Origin: Buchnera aphidicola (Mindarus japonicus)
GTDB lineage: Bacteria > Pseudomonadota > Gammaproteobacteria > Enterobacterales > Enterobacteriaceae
Direction of reading: 5' to 3'
Assembly: GCF_039393905.1 (NCBI RefSeq)
Contig: NZ_CP135030.1
Span: 310,001 to 374,000, forward strand
Length of the DNA: 64,000 nucleotides
The position numbers and the translations under genes are program-made. Under the pieces are notes generated by a model. The model was not told the origin of the DNA and did no database searches. It worked only from the letters and a program-made list of their open reading frames with translations. Shown here one piece after another: positions 28,134 through 37,217 of this stretch; the stretch's first letter is position 1; each line of letters opens with the position of its first letter.

Positions 28134-28505
28134 TTATTTTTTATTTTTTTTGTAAATAAGTTTGCTGATAATTTTATTCATTTTTATTCCTTCTTGCAAA
28201 GAATTATCATAAACAAAAAAAATTAATGGTATTCTTCTTAAGTACATATTTTTAGATAGCAATTTTCTAATATATTTAGAACTAAATTGTAATATTTTAA
28301 TATTTTCTTCAATTTTTTTAGAAGAATATTCTCCTAAAAAACTTATAAATACTTTTGCTGAATTTAGATCTTTAGAAACTTGCACTTCAGATATAGTAAA
28401 AATTTTATTAATCCTAATATCGTTTACATGAAATTGTAAAATAGATGTTATCTTTTTCATTAATTCTTTTTCTATTCGATTTATTCGATTAAACTGATAA
28501 AGCAT
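28134..28505 (-). CDS. rbfA: Ribosome-binding factor A
   Basis: RbfA is a KH-fold factor that matures the 5' end of 16S rRNA, important in cold. It has 123 residues (133 in E. coli). The N-terminal QFNRINRIEKELMKKITSIL and central VSKDLNSAKVFISFLG match the family, and RRIPLIFFVYDNSLQEG matches the LRYTPELVFFYDNSLVEG segment in form. It lies between infB (47 bases) and truB (20 bases). Confidence 0.93.
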   Translation of the reverse strand: MLYQFNRINRIEKELMKKITSILQFHVNDIRINKIFTISEVQVSKDLNSAKVFISFLGEYSSKKIEENIKILQFSSKYIRKLLSKNMYLRRIPLIFFVYDNSLQEGIKMNKIISKLIYKKNKK

Positions 28506-28552
28506 AATTAATTTTCTCTTAACTATTTTTTTTTGAATACTAAATTAATATT

Positions 28553-31126
28553 TTAGTTGTTTTCAATTTCAACTTTTTTAAATATTTCTATCTTATCTCC
28601 TATGCAAATATCATTATAATTTTTAATTCCAATTCCACATTCCATTCCGCTTCTAACTTCATTTACATCATTTTTAAATCTTTTTAAAGAATCCAATTCT
28701 CCATTATGTATAACTTTTTCATTTCTAAAAATTCGAACAAAATTATTTTTTTTAATGATTCCATCTATAACCATACATCCAGCAATTGTTCCAAATTTAG
28801 GAGAAGTAAAAATATTTCTAACTTCAGCTAAACCAATAATTTCATTTTTATATTCAGGAGAAGATTTTCCCTTTATCATATCTTTTATATCATTAATTAA
28901 CTTATAAATAACGGAATAATGTCTAAAAGAAACGTTTTCTAGTTCAATAATTTTTTTTGCTGAAATATCTGGTTTAACATTAAATCCTAATACTACTGAA
29001 TTAGATGCAATAGCTAAAGAAATATCAGTTTCTGTAATTCCACCAACTCCCGAACTAACAAGTTTTAATTTTATTTCACTATTTTGACTTAATTCAATTA
29101 ATACACTTTTGATTGCTTCTAATGAACCTTGTACGTCTGATTTTAAAATAATATTTAATTCTAAATTTGAATTTTTTTCAATAGATTTAAACATTGTTTC
29201 AATTTTAAATTTATTTTTTTTGGTTAATTGTAATTTCCTATCTTTTAATTTTCTATATAAAGCAAGTTCTTTTGCTTTTTTTTCTTCTAAAACGACTATT
29301 ATTTTTTCTCCTACTACTGGCATTCCTGATAATCCTAAAACTTCAACGGGTAAAGAAGGCTCGGCAAATAAAATATTCTTACCTTTTTCATTTTTTATTG
29401 CACGAACTTTTCCATATTCAGATCCACAGATAATGATATCTCCTTTATTTAACGTTCCTTCTTTTACTAAAATGCTAGCTACTGGTCCAGTTCCTTTATC
29501 TAATCTTGATTCAATCACTATTCCACTAGCTAAACCATCAACGGCAGCTTTTAACTCTAAAATTTCTGCCTGTAATAAAATTGCGTCCAATAAATTTGAA
29601 ATACCTTTCCCTGATTTAGAAGAAAACTTTATAAATATATTCTCTCCTCCCCATTTTTCAGGCACTATATTATACTTGTTTAATTCATCAGTAATTTTTT
29701 CGATATTTTCAGTTGTTTTATCAATTTTACTAATAGCTACAATAATAGGAACATTAGCAGATTTTGCATGATGAATTGCCTCTACAGTTTGTGGTTTAAC
29801 TCCGTCATCTGCAGCAACAACTAAAATTACTATATCGGTTATCTGTGCTCCTCGAATTCTCATAGAAGTAAATGCAGCATGTCCAGGAGTGTCTAGAAAA
29901 GTAATAATTCCTTTTGGAGTATGTACCTGATAAGCCCCAATATGTTGTGTAATTCCTCCCGCTTCCTTTGATGCAATTTGACTAGATTTAATATAATCTA
30001 ATAAAGAAGTTTTTCCGTGATCGACATGTCCCATCACTGTTACTATTGGAGGTCTAAATTTTAAATTTTTTTGACTATCATAACAATTTTGAAGAATTAA
30101 TTTTTCTAATGCATTCTCTTGACGTACATAAACCTTATGCCCCATTTCTTCTGCTATTAATTGACTCGTTTCTACATCTAGAATATTGTTATTAGCAACT
30201 AATATTTCCATTTTTTTTAATTTTTTTATTACTAATTCACTTTTTACTGCCATTTTGTTAGCTAAATCTGAAACGGTAATACTTTCGTTAATAAAAACAT
30301 CTTTATTAATTATTCTTGTGGGTTTTGTAAATGATTGTTGCAATGAACTTTTTTTCTTGTTATTTTTTTTATAATTAATATTATTTTTTTTAATTAACTG
30401 AATGTTTTCTTTATTTAATTTAGATGAATAAACTTTTCTTTTTTTATTGTTTTTAACAAACTTATTTTTCTTTTCGTTTATTTTAATGTTTTCTTTTCTT
30501 TTATTATCATATATTGTAAATTTTTTTAGAATAGTCTCTTTATTTCCTTTTTTATTAATGCTTTGTTCAGAAGAACTACTATTCTTTTTTATTGTTTTTA
30601 ATGAAGTTTTTAACTTTGATCCATTTAAAATATTTTTTTTATCTAAATGCTGTATATTTTTTTTTTGAATAGGTTGTTTGGAATTTTTTTTAAATTTATT
30701 TGGAATATCATTAAAAGTATTCTCATTTATTTTTTTTTTATTCTGTATTTTTTTTTTATCAAAAATTTCTTTTTCTTTTATCACAGCACTTTTATTTAAA
30801 AGAGTTTCTTTTTTATCATTAAACTGATCATTTTTATTTAAATGTTTAAAATAAGTTTTAATTTCTCTTACTTCAACTGGAATAGATTTTTTTTTTCCAT
30901 AAATATTAGAAATATTAATTGTACTTCTTTTTTTTCTTCTTAAAACCATTTTTTCTAATTTAAAATTTTTTTTTTGATCTAAATAATCTAATAAATTTTT
31001 TTTTTCTTTTTTAGTAATCAACATTTCTTCTGTTTTTTTTATCCCTAAATCAGAAAAATATTCTAATATTTTTATTACAGATATTTTTAATTCGTTCGCC
31101 AACATTTTTAATGTTATATTATTCAT
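28553..31126 (-). CDS. infB: Translation initiation factor IF-2
   Basis: IF-2 is the GTPase that brings initiator tRNA to the ribosome. It has 857 residues (890 in E. coli). A small IF2-N domain (1-50), a Lys/Asn/Ser-rich linker (about 60-265) and a second IF2-N domain (about 270-330) precede the GTPase core. G1 is GHVDHGKT (about 365) and G3 is DTPGH. The G4 motif, normally NKID, reads SKID at about 466-469. Domains II-IV are complete to the C-terminus. The gene starts 12 bases after nusA. No internal start equivalent to IF2-beta stands out. Confidence 0.96.
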   Translation of the reverse strand: MNNITLKMLANELKISVIKILEYFSDLGIKKTEEMLITKKEKKNLLDYLDQKKNFKLEKMVLRRKKRSTINISNIYGKKKSIPVEVREIKTYFKHLNKNDQFNDKKETLLNKSAVIKEKEIFDKKKIQNKKKINENTFNDIPNKFKKNSKQPIQKKNIQHLDKKNILNGSKLKTSLKTIKKNSSSSEQSINKKGNKETILKKFTIYDNKRKENIKINEKKNKFVKNNKKRKVYSSKLNKENIQLIKKNNINYKKNNKKKSSLQQSFTKPTRIINKDVFINESITVSDLANKMAVKSELVIKKLKKMEILVANNNILDVETSQLIAEEMGHKVYVRQENALEKLILQNCYDSQKNLKFRPPIVTVMGHVDHGKTSLLDYIKSSQIASKEAGGITQHIGAYQVHTPKGIITFLDTPGHAAFTSMRIRGAQITDIVILVVAADDGVKPQTVEAIHHAKSANVPIIVAISKIDKTTENIEKITDELNKYNIVPEKWGGENIFIKFSSKSGKGISNLLDAILLQAEILELKAAVDGLASGIVIESRLDKGTGPVASILVKEGTLNKGDIIICGSEYGKVRAIKNEKGKNILFAEPSLPVEVLGLSGMPVVGEKIIVVLEEKKAKELALYRKLKDRKLQLTKKNKFKIETMFKSIEKNSNLELNIILKSDVQGSLEAIKSVLIELSQNSEIKLKLVSSGVGGITETDISLAIASNSVVLGFNVKPDISAKKIIELENVSFRHYSVIYKLINDIKDMIKGKSSPEYKNEIIGLAEVRNIFTSPKFGTIAGCMVIDGIIKKNNFVRIFRNEKVIHNGELDSLKRFKNDVNEVRSGMECGIGIKNYNDICIGDKIEIFKKVEIENN

Positions 31127-31138
31127 CTTTATTCCTTA

Positions 31139-32626
31139 CTATTTAACTTTAGTATTAAACCAGCAAATGTTTCTAGCAGCCATAATTAATTTACCAGCTG
31201 TATTATTATCTAGTTCTGAAATATCAATTAAATCATCAATGCTTTGATCTGCTAAATTTTCTAAAGTATATATTTTTTTTTCAGCTAATTTTTGAGCTAA
31301 ATTAAAACTCATTCCTTTTAAATTTAAAAGATCTTTTGTAATGCGTGAAGATAATTTTTTTTTCTTATTTAATGCTTTCCTTTCTAAAACTTTCTTTGCT
31401 TGTTCTCGAATAGAACTAGCTGTTAAATTATCTAAACTCTTAACTTTTAATAATTCATTAAAGGGTATATATGCTAATTCTTCTATTGAAGAAAATCCTT
31501 CTTGTATTAATAGTTCAGCTAACTTATCACTAATTAATAATTTTTCTTTAAATAAAGAAAAAATATTTTTTTCTTCTTTTTCATATTTTTTATTTAAATC
31601 GTCTATAGTCATCACATTTAACTCCCAAGTGGTCAATTGCGACGCTAATCGAATATTTTGTCCGTTTCGACCAATTGCTTTAGCTAAATTTTCAGATTTA
31701 ACAGCAATATCCATAGTATGATTTTCTTTATTTACTATTATTGATGAAACTTCTGATGGAGCCATGGCATTAATTACAAATTGAGCAGGATTCTCGTGCC
31801 ATAAAATAATATCTATTTTTTCACCACATAATTCATTAGAGATAGCTTGTACTCTAGCGCCCCTCATACCTACACAAGCTCCAATAGGATCTATTCTTTT
31901 ATCATTTGTTTTAACTGCTATTTTTGAACGTAATCCTGGATCTCTAGCTGCAGCTTTTATTTCTATAATTTCTTCCCCAATTTCTGGTACTTCAATTTTA
32001 AATAATTCAACTAACATTTCAGGCTTTGATCTAGTAATAAATAATTGAATTCCTTTTTGCTCAGGATTTACTGAATATAATACCCCTCTAACACGATCTC
32101 CAGATCTAAAATTTTCTCTTGGTAACATATGTTCTTTTGTAATAATACCTTCAGCATTATTTCCTAAATCTAATACAACATTATCTCTATTATTTTTTTT
32201 AACTATTCCTATAACAATTTCCCCTATATATTGAGAAAACTGATCTAAAATCATAAATCGTTCAGCTTCTCTTACTTTTTGTACTATTACTTGTTTCGCT
32301 GTTTGTGTGGTAATTCTATCAAAAGTTACAGAATTAATTTGATCTTCCACATATTCATTAACATTAATATTAATGTTTTCAAGTTTGGCAGCTTCTAATG
32401 TTATTTCTTTTGTTGGATATATTACTTTATGCACTACCAGCCATCTTCTAAATGTATGAAAATCTCCATTTTTTCTGTTAATTTGCACTCGAACATCAAT
32501 ATCTCGTTCATATTTTTTTTTAGTCGCTGTAGCTAATGCAGTTTCTAACGCTTCAAAAATTTTTTCTCTTGGTAAAGCTTTTTCATTAGAAACAGCTTCC
32601 ACAACAGCCAAAATTTCTTTATTCAT
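31139..32626 (-). CDS. nusA: Transcription termination/antitermination factor NusA
   Basis: NusA binds RNA polymerase and nascent RNA to control pausing and termination. The start is taken at MNKEILAVVEAVSNEKALPR, preceded by GAGG eight bases upstream; the open frame extends eight codons further. The 495 residues (same as E. coli) comprise the N-terminal polymerase-binding domain, S1 (about 135-200), KH1 and KH2 (about 200-345, with GACVGMRGARVQAI and AKAIGRNGQNIRLA), and two acidic repeats at the C-terminus. In E. coli rimP precedes nusA; the 242 bases to the upstream tRNA leave no room for it. Confidence 0.97.
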   Translation of the reverse strand: MNKEILAVVEAVSNEKALPREKIFEALETALATATKKKYERDIDVRVQINRKNGDFHTFRRWLVVHKVIYPTKEITLEAAKLENININVNEYVEDQINSVTFDRITTQTAKQVIVQKVREAERFMILDQFSQYIGEIVIGIVKKNNRDNVVLDLGNNAEGIITKEHMLPRENFRSGDRVRGVLYSVNPEQKGIQLFITRSKPEMLVELFKIEVPEIGEEIIEIKAAARDPGLRSKIAVKTNDKRIDPIGACVGMRGARVQAISNELCGEKIDIILWHENPAQFVINAMAPSEVSSIIVNKENHTMDIAVKSENLAKAIGRNGQNIRLASQLTTWELNVMTIDDLNKKYEKEEKNIFSLFKEKLLISDKLAELLIQEGFSSIEELAYIPFNELLKVKSLDNLTASSIREQAKKVLERKALNKKKKLSSRITKDLLNLKGMSFNLAQKLAEKKIYTLENLADQSIDDLIDISELDNNTAGKLIMAARNICWFNTKVK

Positions 32627-32868
32627 TTTATTTAGCCTCAATTTATACATTTAGAAATGTACAATTAGATTTAATTTTTAAATCTTTTTAAAAATAAAAG
32701 CTTTATTAATATCGTGCGATATATTATTATATTTAACCAAGATATTGATCTTAAATTTATTTAAAATTTAAAAGTTTTTTTAAAAAAATAAACTTCTTAC
32801 ATAATTTAATTAATTAAATTATCTAAGATATTACTTTAATATTTTAAAAAAAATAATCTATCTTTTCA

Positions 32869-32954
32869 TACCGAGAACGGGATTTGAACCCGTAAACCCA
32901 ATAATGGGAACTATCTCCTCAAGATAGCGTGTTTACCAATTTCACCACCTCGGC
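32869..32954 (-). tRNA. leuU: tRNA-Leu (GAG)
   Basis: The minus strand folds as a class II tRNA: acceptor GCCGAGG with TCTCGGT, anticodon stem CTATC/GATAG around the loop TTGAGGA (anticodon GAG), a long variable arm, and TTCAAAT in the T loop. Position between secG and nusA is that of leuU in E. coli. The 3' CCA is not encoded (TGA follows the discriminator A). The adjacent metY of E. coli is missing. Confidence 0.95.
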
Positions 32955-33023
32955 TCAAATATATTAATTTTATTTTTTATTTCTTATATTTTTCTAAAAT
33001 TATTTAAAACTTTCTTGTTAAGA

Positions 33024-33254
33024 TTAAATGCTACTAATATTAGATAATATTAAACTAACTACAAAAAATAATACTGCTATGAAACTTGTTATAAAAAAAA
33101 GGAAATTATTTTCAAAATTTACAGATAAATATTTTTTTTCATAATTATTGTTTATTGAACTAATTATTTCAGAATTATTTTCTGATTGAATTAAAATTAA
33201 AAAAATTAAAAAAAAAGATAAAAGAATAAAAGAAATTAAACAAACTGTATGCAT
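33024..33254 (-). CDS. secG: Preprotein translocase subunit SecG (short)
   Basis: SecG assists the SecYE channel in protein export. It has 76 residues against 110 in E. coli. Two membrane segments are clear (about 3-23 and 49-72), and the second, ITSFIAVLFFVVSLILSNI, matches the family end LFFIISLVLGNI. The conserved cytoplasmic loop around LVQQGKGADMGASFG is degraded to LIQSENNSEIISSINN, and the whole C-terminal tail is absent. The position next to leuU supports the call. Confidence 0.82.
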   Translation of the reverse strand: MHTVCLISFILLSFFLIFLILIQSENNSEIISSINNNYEKKYLSVNFENNFLFFITSFIAVLFFVVSLILSNISSI

Positions 33255-33400
33255 AATACTGTTCCTTTTTTCAAAGAAAACCTAATTTTTTTATGAAATA
33301 AAATACATTTATTTTTATAAAAAATTTTGAAAAAACTAAAAATTTATATAAAAAAATTTAATTTTTTTAAAAAATATTTAATTTTAGTCATAACTATCAT

Positions 33401-33430
33401 TACCAGGAATTATTCTAATAAATCCTGGTA
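33401..33430 (-). terminator. Hairpin downstream of ftsH
   Basis: An 8-bp arm pair (TACCAGGA/TCCTGGTA, 33401-33408 with 33423-33430) continues after one mismatch with five more A-T pairs. It lies 100 bases after the ftsH stop, in the gap where folP and glmM would lie in E. coli. No T run follows, so it is a weak terminator candidate or a remnant structure. Confidence 0.4.
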
Positions 33431-33529
33431 ACAAGAATATACTTTAATATAGTACAGTAATCGTTAAAATTATAAACAAATAAAACTTTTTATTTTTAAT
33501 TCAAAAACATATTTATCATTAACTTTTTT

Positions 33530-35350
33530 TTATTTTTCAGTATTTTTTAATTTTTTTCTATCCATTAAATCGCTTATTTGTATTGAATCTAATGTTTCAT
33601 ATTCAATTAAAGCATTTTTCATGGCATATAAAATATCTAAATTGTCATGAAGTATTTTTTTTGCTCGATTATAATTTTTTTCAATTAAAGATTTTATTTC
33701 TTGATCAACAATTCTAGCTGTTTCATCTGAAATATGTTTGGATTTAGAAACGGTACGCCCTAAAAATACTTCTTCCTCTTCTTCTGCATATAACAACGGA
33801 CCTAGTTTTTTTGAAAAACCCCATTGGGTTACCATATTTCTTGCTAAATTTGTAGCAACTTTAATATCATTTTGTGCTCCAGTTGATACTGAATTTTCTC
33901 CGTAAATAATTTCTTCTGCTAATCTTCCTCCATACAACGTAGAAATCTGACTTTCTAACTTTTGCCTACTAATACTTAAACAATCTTCTTCCGGTAAAAA
34001 AAAAGTTACTCCTAATGCTCTTCCTCTAGGAATAATAGTTACCTTATGAGCTGGATCATGTTCTGGAACTAACCTACCTACGATTACATGTCCTGCTTCA
34101 TGAAAAGCTGTGCACTCTTTTTGTAGATTACTCATAACCATAGACTTTCTTTCTGATCCTAAAATCATTTTATCTTTTGCTAATTCAAATTGTTTCATAG
34201 AAACTGTTGTGAAATTTAATCGAGCAGCAAACAATGCTGCTTCATTTACTAAATTAGCTAAATCAGCTCCAGAAAATCCTGGAGTACCTCTAGCGATAAT
34301 TTTAGAATTAACATCTCTACCAATTGCTACTTTTTTAATATGAACATTTAAAATTGCCTCTCTTCCCTTTATATCGGGTAGAGCTACTGTTACTTGGCGA
34401 TCAAATCGACCAGGTCGTAATAATGCAGGATCTAGTACATCTGGACGATTAGTAGCTGCTATCAGTATAATTCCTTCATTTCCATCAAATCCATCCATTT
34501 CTACTAACATTTGATTTAAAGTTTGTTCCCTCTCATCATGTCCGCCTCCTAGCCCTGCTCCTCTTTGACGACCAACCGCATCTATTTCATCTATAAAAAT
34601 AATACACGGTGCTACTTTTCTAGCATGTTCAAACATATCTCTTACCCGAGAAGCACCTACTCCTACAAACATCTCTACAAAATCAGAACCTGAAATTGTA
34701 AAAAATGGAACTTTAGCCTCTCCGGCTATAGCTTTAGCTAATAATGTTTTTCCAGTTCCAGGTGGTCCTACCATTAAAATACCCTTTGGTATTTTTCCTC
34801 CTAATTTCTGAAATCGAATAGGTTCTTTAAGATATTCAACTAACTCACTCACTTCTTCTTTTGCTTCATCACAACCAGCTACATCCGAAAAAGTTGTTTT
34901 TATTTGATCTTCTCTTAACATTTTAGCTTTACTTTTTCCAAAAGACATTGCACCCTTTCCTCCTCCAAGTTGCATTTGCCTCATGAAAAAAATCCAAATT
35001 CCAATTAATAAAAAAGTAGGAAACCAAGAAATTAATACTGACATAATTATTCCAGGTTCATTAGAATTATTCCCTACTACTCTAACGTTTTTTACTAAAA
35101 GTACATCCAATAATCTTGGATCATTTATTGGAATATATGTCGTATAGCGATCATTATCTTTTTTAATAACGTTTATTTCTCTACCATTAATACGTGCCTC
35201 TCTAACTTGATCTCGATTAACTTCAGATAAAAATGTCGAATATTCAATTTTTCTATTACTTAAATTGCTTGTAGTAAAATTTTGAAAAATAAACATTAGT
35301 ATAATTGCAACTACTAACCAAAGAATCAAGTTTTTAGTCATATCACTCAA
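33530..35350 (-). CDS. ftsH: ATP-dependent zinc metalloprotease FtsH
   Basis: FtsH is the membrane-anchored AAA+ protease that degrades damaged membrane proteins and some regulators. It has 606 residues (644 in E. coli; the C-terminal tail is shorter). There are two membrane segments (about 5-24 and 96-120), Walker A GPPGTGKT at 195-202, Walker B IIFIDEIDA, the second region of homology around RPGRFDRQV, and the zinc site HEAGH at 417-421. The upstream neighbour is rlmE, 45 bases away, as in the E. coli rlmE-ftsH operon. Confidence 0.97.
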   Translation of the reverse strand: MSDMTKNLILWLVVAIILMFIFQNFTTSNLSNRKIEYSTFLSEVNRDQVREARINGREINVIKKDNDRYTTYIPINDPRLLDVLLVKNVRVVGNNSNEPGIIMSVLISWFPTFLLIGIWIFFMRQMQLGGGKGAMSFGKSKAKMLREDQIKTTFSDVAGCDEAKEEVSELVEYLKEPIRFQKLGGKIPKGILMVGPPGTGKTLLAKAIAGEAKVPFFTISGSDFVEMFVGVGASRVRDMFEHARKVAPCIIFIDEIDAVGRQRGAGLGGGHDEREQTLNQMLVEMDGFDGNEGIILIAATNRPDVLDPALLRPGRFDRQVTVALPDIKGREAILNVHIKKVAIGRDVNSKIIARGTPGFSGADLANLVNEAALFAARLNFTTVSMKQFELAKDKMILGSERKSMVMSNLQKECTAFHEAGHVIVGRLVPEHDPAHKVTIIPRGRALGVTFFLPEEDCLSISRQKLESQISTLYGGRLAEEIIYGENSVSTGAQNDIKVATNLARNMVTQWGFSKKLGPLLYAEEEEEVFLGRTVSKSKHISDETARIVDQEIKSLIEKNYNRAKKILHDNLDILYAMKNALIEYETLDSIQISDLMDRKKLKNTEK

Positions 35351-35395
35351 GATACTACCTCACATTACAACTAAGTTAACAAAAGGCATAGACTA

Positions 35396-36014
35396 CTATA
35401 TTTTTCGTCCGACTGCTACAATGTAAACTTCTCTAGAAGAAGCTTGAGAAGAATTTGGTTTATAAATATTTACTTTTAAAAAAAGTAAACGTAATTTTTG
35501 AATGTATTCAGAAAAACCAGTTCCTTGAAATAATTTAATTAAAAAAGTTCCATTTTTTAACAAAATTTCTTTGGTTAAATTTAAAGCCAATTCAGATAGT
35601 TGAAACATTTTAATAATATCAATATTAGAATGACCAGACATGTTTGGAGCCATATCTGACATTATTAAATTAACCTTTTTATTATTTTTCAAAAAAAAAT
35701 TTAATATTTTTTTTTCATTAATATTTTTTTGAAAAAATAGAACATCTGAAATCGGTTTCATAGGTAAAATATCATATGCAACGATCCAACCTTCCTTACC
35801 TATTATTTTAACTGCATATTCAGACCAACTTCCAGGAGAAGATCCTAAATCAACTACTGACATTCCTTTTTTTAAAATTTGAAATTTTTCTTGAATTTCT
35901 TTTAGTTTAAACCATGCCTTGGAACGATAATTTAGTCTATGTCGTTCTTTAACAAAAAAATTCTGAAAATGATTTCTTAGCCATTTCCTTTTTTTTGTAT
36001 TTTTTTTTTAACAT
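35396..36014 (-). CDS. rlmE: 23S rRNA 2'-O-methyltransferase RlmE, frame broken at an A10 run
   Basis: RlmE (RrmJ/FtsJ) methylates U2552 of 23S rRNA. The frame opening at the internal ATG 35863 (MSVVDLGSSPG) lacks the N-terminus, but the same frame upstream reads KRKWLRNHFQNFFVKERHRL and YRSKAWFKLKEIQEKFQ, a clear match to RlmE, with no ATG. The only ATG (36014) is followed by TT and A10 (36000-36009) and is one base out of frame. With nine A it joins, giving 205 residues (209 in E. coli). SAM motif VVDLGSSPGSWSEY and the catalytic SDMAPNMSG are intact. It lies directly after the greA terminator. Confidence 0.87.
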
Positions 36015-36031
36015 AATTAATACCATATTTT

Positions 36032-36085
36032 TAAAAAAAATAAAAAAATTAAAAGGGAATAAAATTATTTTTTTTATCCCCTTTT
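36032..36085 (-). terminator. Rho-independent terminator of greA
   Basis: On the minus strand a 10-bp stem (AAAAGGGGAT with ATTCCCTTTT, one G-U pair; 36076-36085 with 36051-36060) is followed by two T-rich runs of seven and eight T. It lies 46 bases past the greA stop and 18 bases before the rlmE start. Confidence 0.8.
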
Positions 36086-36131
36086 TTATCTTTTTAGTAA
36101 ACATATTAAATATTTTTTTTAAAAAAAATAT

Positions 36132-36611
36132 TTAAATATATTCTACTTTTAATATTTTATAGCTTACTATTCCCAATGGCGTTGTAACCTCAACAATATT
36201 ATTATTGTATTTTCCTATTAGACTTCTTGCAACCGGAGAATTAATTGAAATTAAATTTTTTTTAAAATCTGCTTCGTCGTCCCCGACAATTCTATATGTA
36301 AATGTTTCGGATTTTTTAATATTTCTAATAGTAACAGTTGAACCAAAAATCACTCTTCCTGTATTTTTTATTTTTGTTACATCTATAATTTGAGCAATAG
36401 ATAATTTATTTTCAATATCTTGAATTCTTCCTTCGCAAAATCCTTGTTCTTCTCTAGCTGCATGATATTCAGCATTTTCTTTTAAATCACCATGTTCTCT
36501 GGCGTTAGCAATAGAAGCAATAATTTGGGGCCGTTTTATTTTTTTTAATTTTTCAAGCTCTTTTTTAAGTTTTTTAACGCCTTTTACAGTCATTGGAACG
36601 TGCGTTATCAT
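36132..36611 (-). CDS. greA: Transcript cleavage factor GreA
   Basis: GreA rescues backtracked RNA polymerase by stimulating transcript cleavage. It has 159 residues (158 in E. coli). The N-terminal coiled coil is strongly conserved (ANAREHGDLKENAEYHAARE, with the acidic tip Asp/Glu pair in GDLKENAE), followed by the FKBP-like C-terminal domain (INSPVARSLIGK). The start MITHVPMTVKG matches the family start. Confidence 0.97.
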   Translation of the reverse strand: MITHVPMTVKGVKKLKKELEKLKKIKRPQIIASIANAREHGDLKENAEYHAAREEQGFCEGRIQDIENKLSIAQIIDVTKIKNTGRVIFGSTVTIRNIKKSETFTYRIVGDDEADFKKNLISINSPVARSLIGKYNNNIVEVTTPLGIVSYKILKVEYI

Positions 36612-36965
36612 ATAAATACCTCACAGTAATTTATGATAGGACTATATATCTTATGTAACTTTTAGTACATATATAATTATTTTTTTTTAAATTAAAAAAT
36701 TATTTTTTTAAAAAATATATATATTAAGAAAAATTCAATATTTTTCTAAAAAACTATTTTTTAATGAAAAATAATTCAATTAAAAAATTATTTTTCTTAG
36801 TATAACAAACATTTTATTTATATAGATTTATTTATCTAAATTTAATTAAATATCTCAAATAAATTAAAATTTTTCTAATAATTCTTCATAAAAAACATTT
36901 TTTTTCGAAAAAAAAAATATTTGTTGTATAATAAGATAATTAATTAAAAAATTTTAACTTTTAAC
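36612..36965. other. Divergent greA / ibaG spacer
   Basis: These 354 bases contain no ORF. They hold the greA promoter (leftward, not identified) and a plausible ibaG promoter near 36927. The sequence is otherwise simple A/T tracts. Confidence 0.5.
36927..36932 (+). promoter_or_regulatory. Putative -10 box of ibaG
   Basis: TATAAT preceded directly by TG, 34 bases before the ibaG ATG. No convincing -35 box is present, as is common in such AT-rich genomes, so the call rests on the hexamer and position alone. Confidence 0.4.
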
Positions 36966-37217
36966 ATGAAAAATATAATAAAATCTTTATTACTTAAAAA
37001 AATTTCATTAGAAAAAATTTACATTAAAGGTGATGATTATCATTTAATAATAGTTGCAATTGGAAAAATATTTTTTAATATGAACGAAAAAGAAAGACAA
37101 CAAGTAATCTACTCTCCTTTAAAAAAATTAATTACAAATAATAAAATACATGCTCTTACAATTGAAACTTACACTCTTAAAGAATGGAAAAAATATAAAG
37201 AAAATAATAAATTTTAG
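36966..37217 (+). CDS. ibaG: BolA-family iron-sulfur protein IbaG
   Basis: IbaG (YrbA) is a BolA-type protein that partners monothiol glutaredoxins in iron-sulfur metabolism. It has 83 residues (84 in E. coli). MNEKERQQVIYSPLKKLI and NKIHALTIETYTLKEWKKYK match the E. coli [26 protein letters not shown] region. The conserved His of the SGDGSHF loop is present as DDYHLI. In E. coli murA follows immediately; here an empty kilobase follows. Confidence 0.9.
   Translation: MKNIIKSLLLKKISLEKIYIKGDDYHLIIVAIGKIFFNMNEKERQQVIYSPLKKLITNNKIHALTIETYTLKEWKKYKENNKF

Noticed and set aside
29109..29771. 220-codon ORF antisense to infB
   Set aside because: It mirrors the most conserved IF-2 domain, has no ribosome site and matches no family; long antisense frames are expected opposite conserved AT-biased genes.
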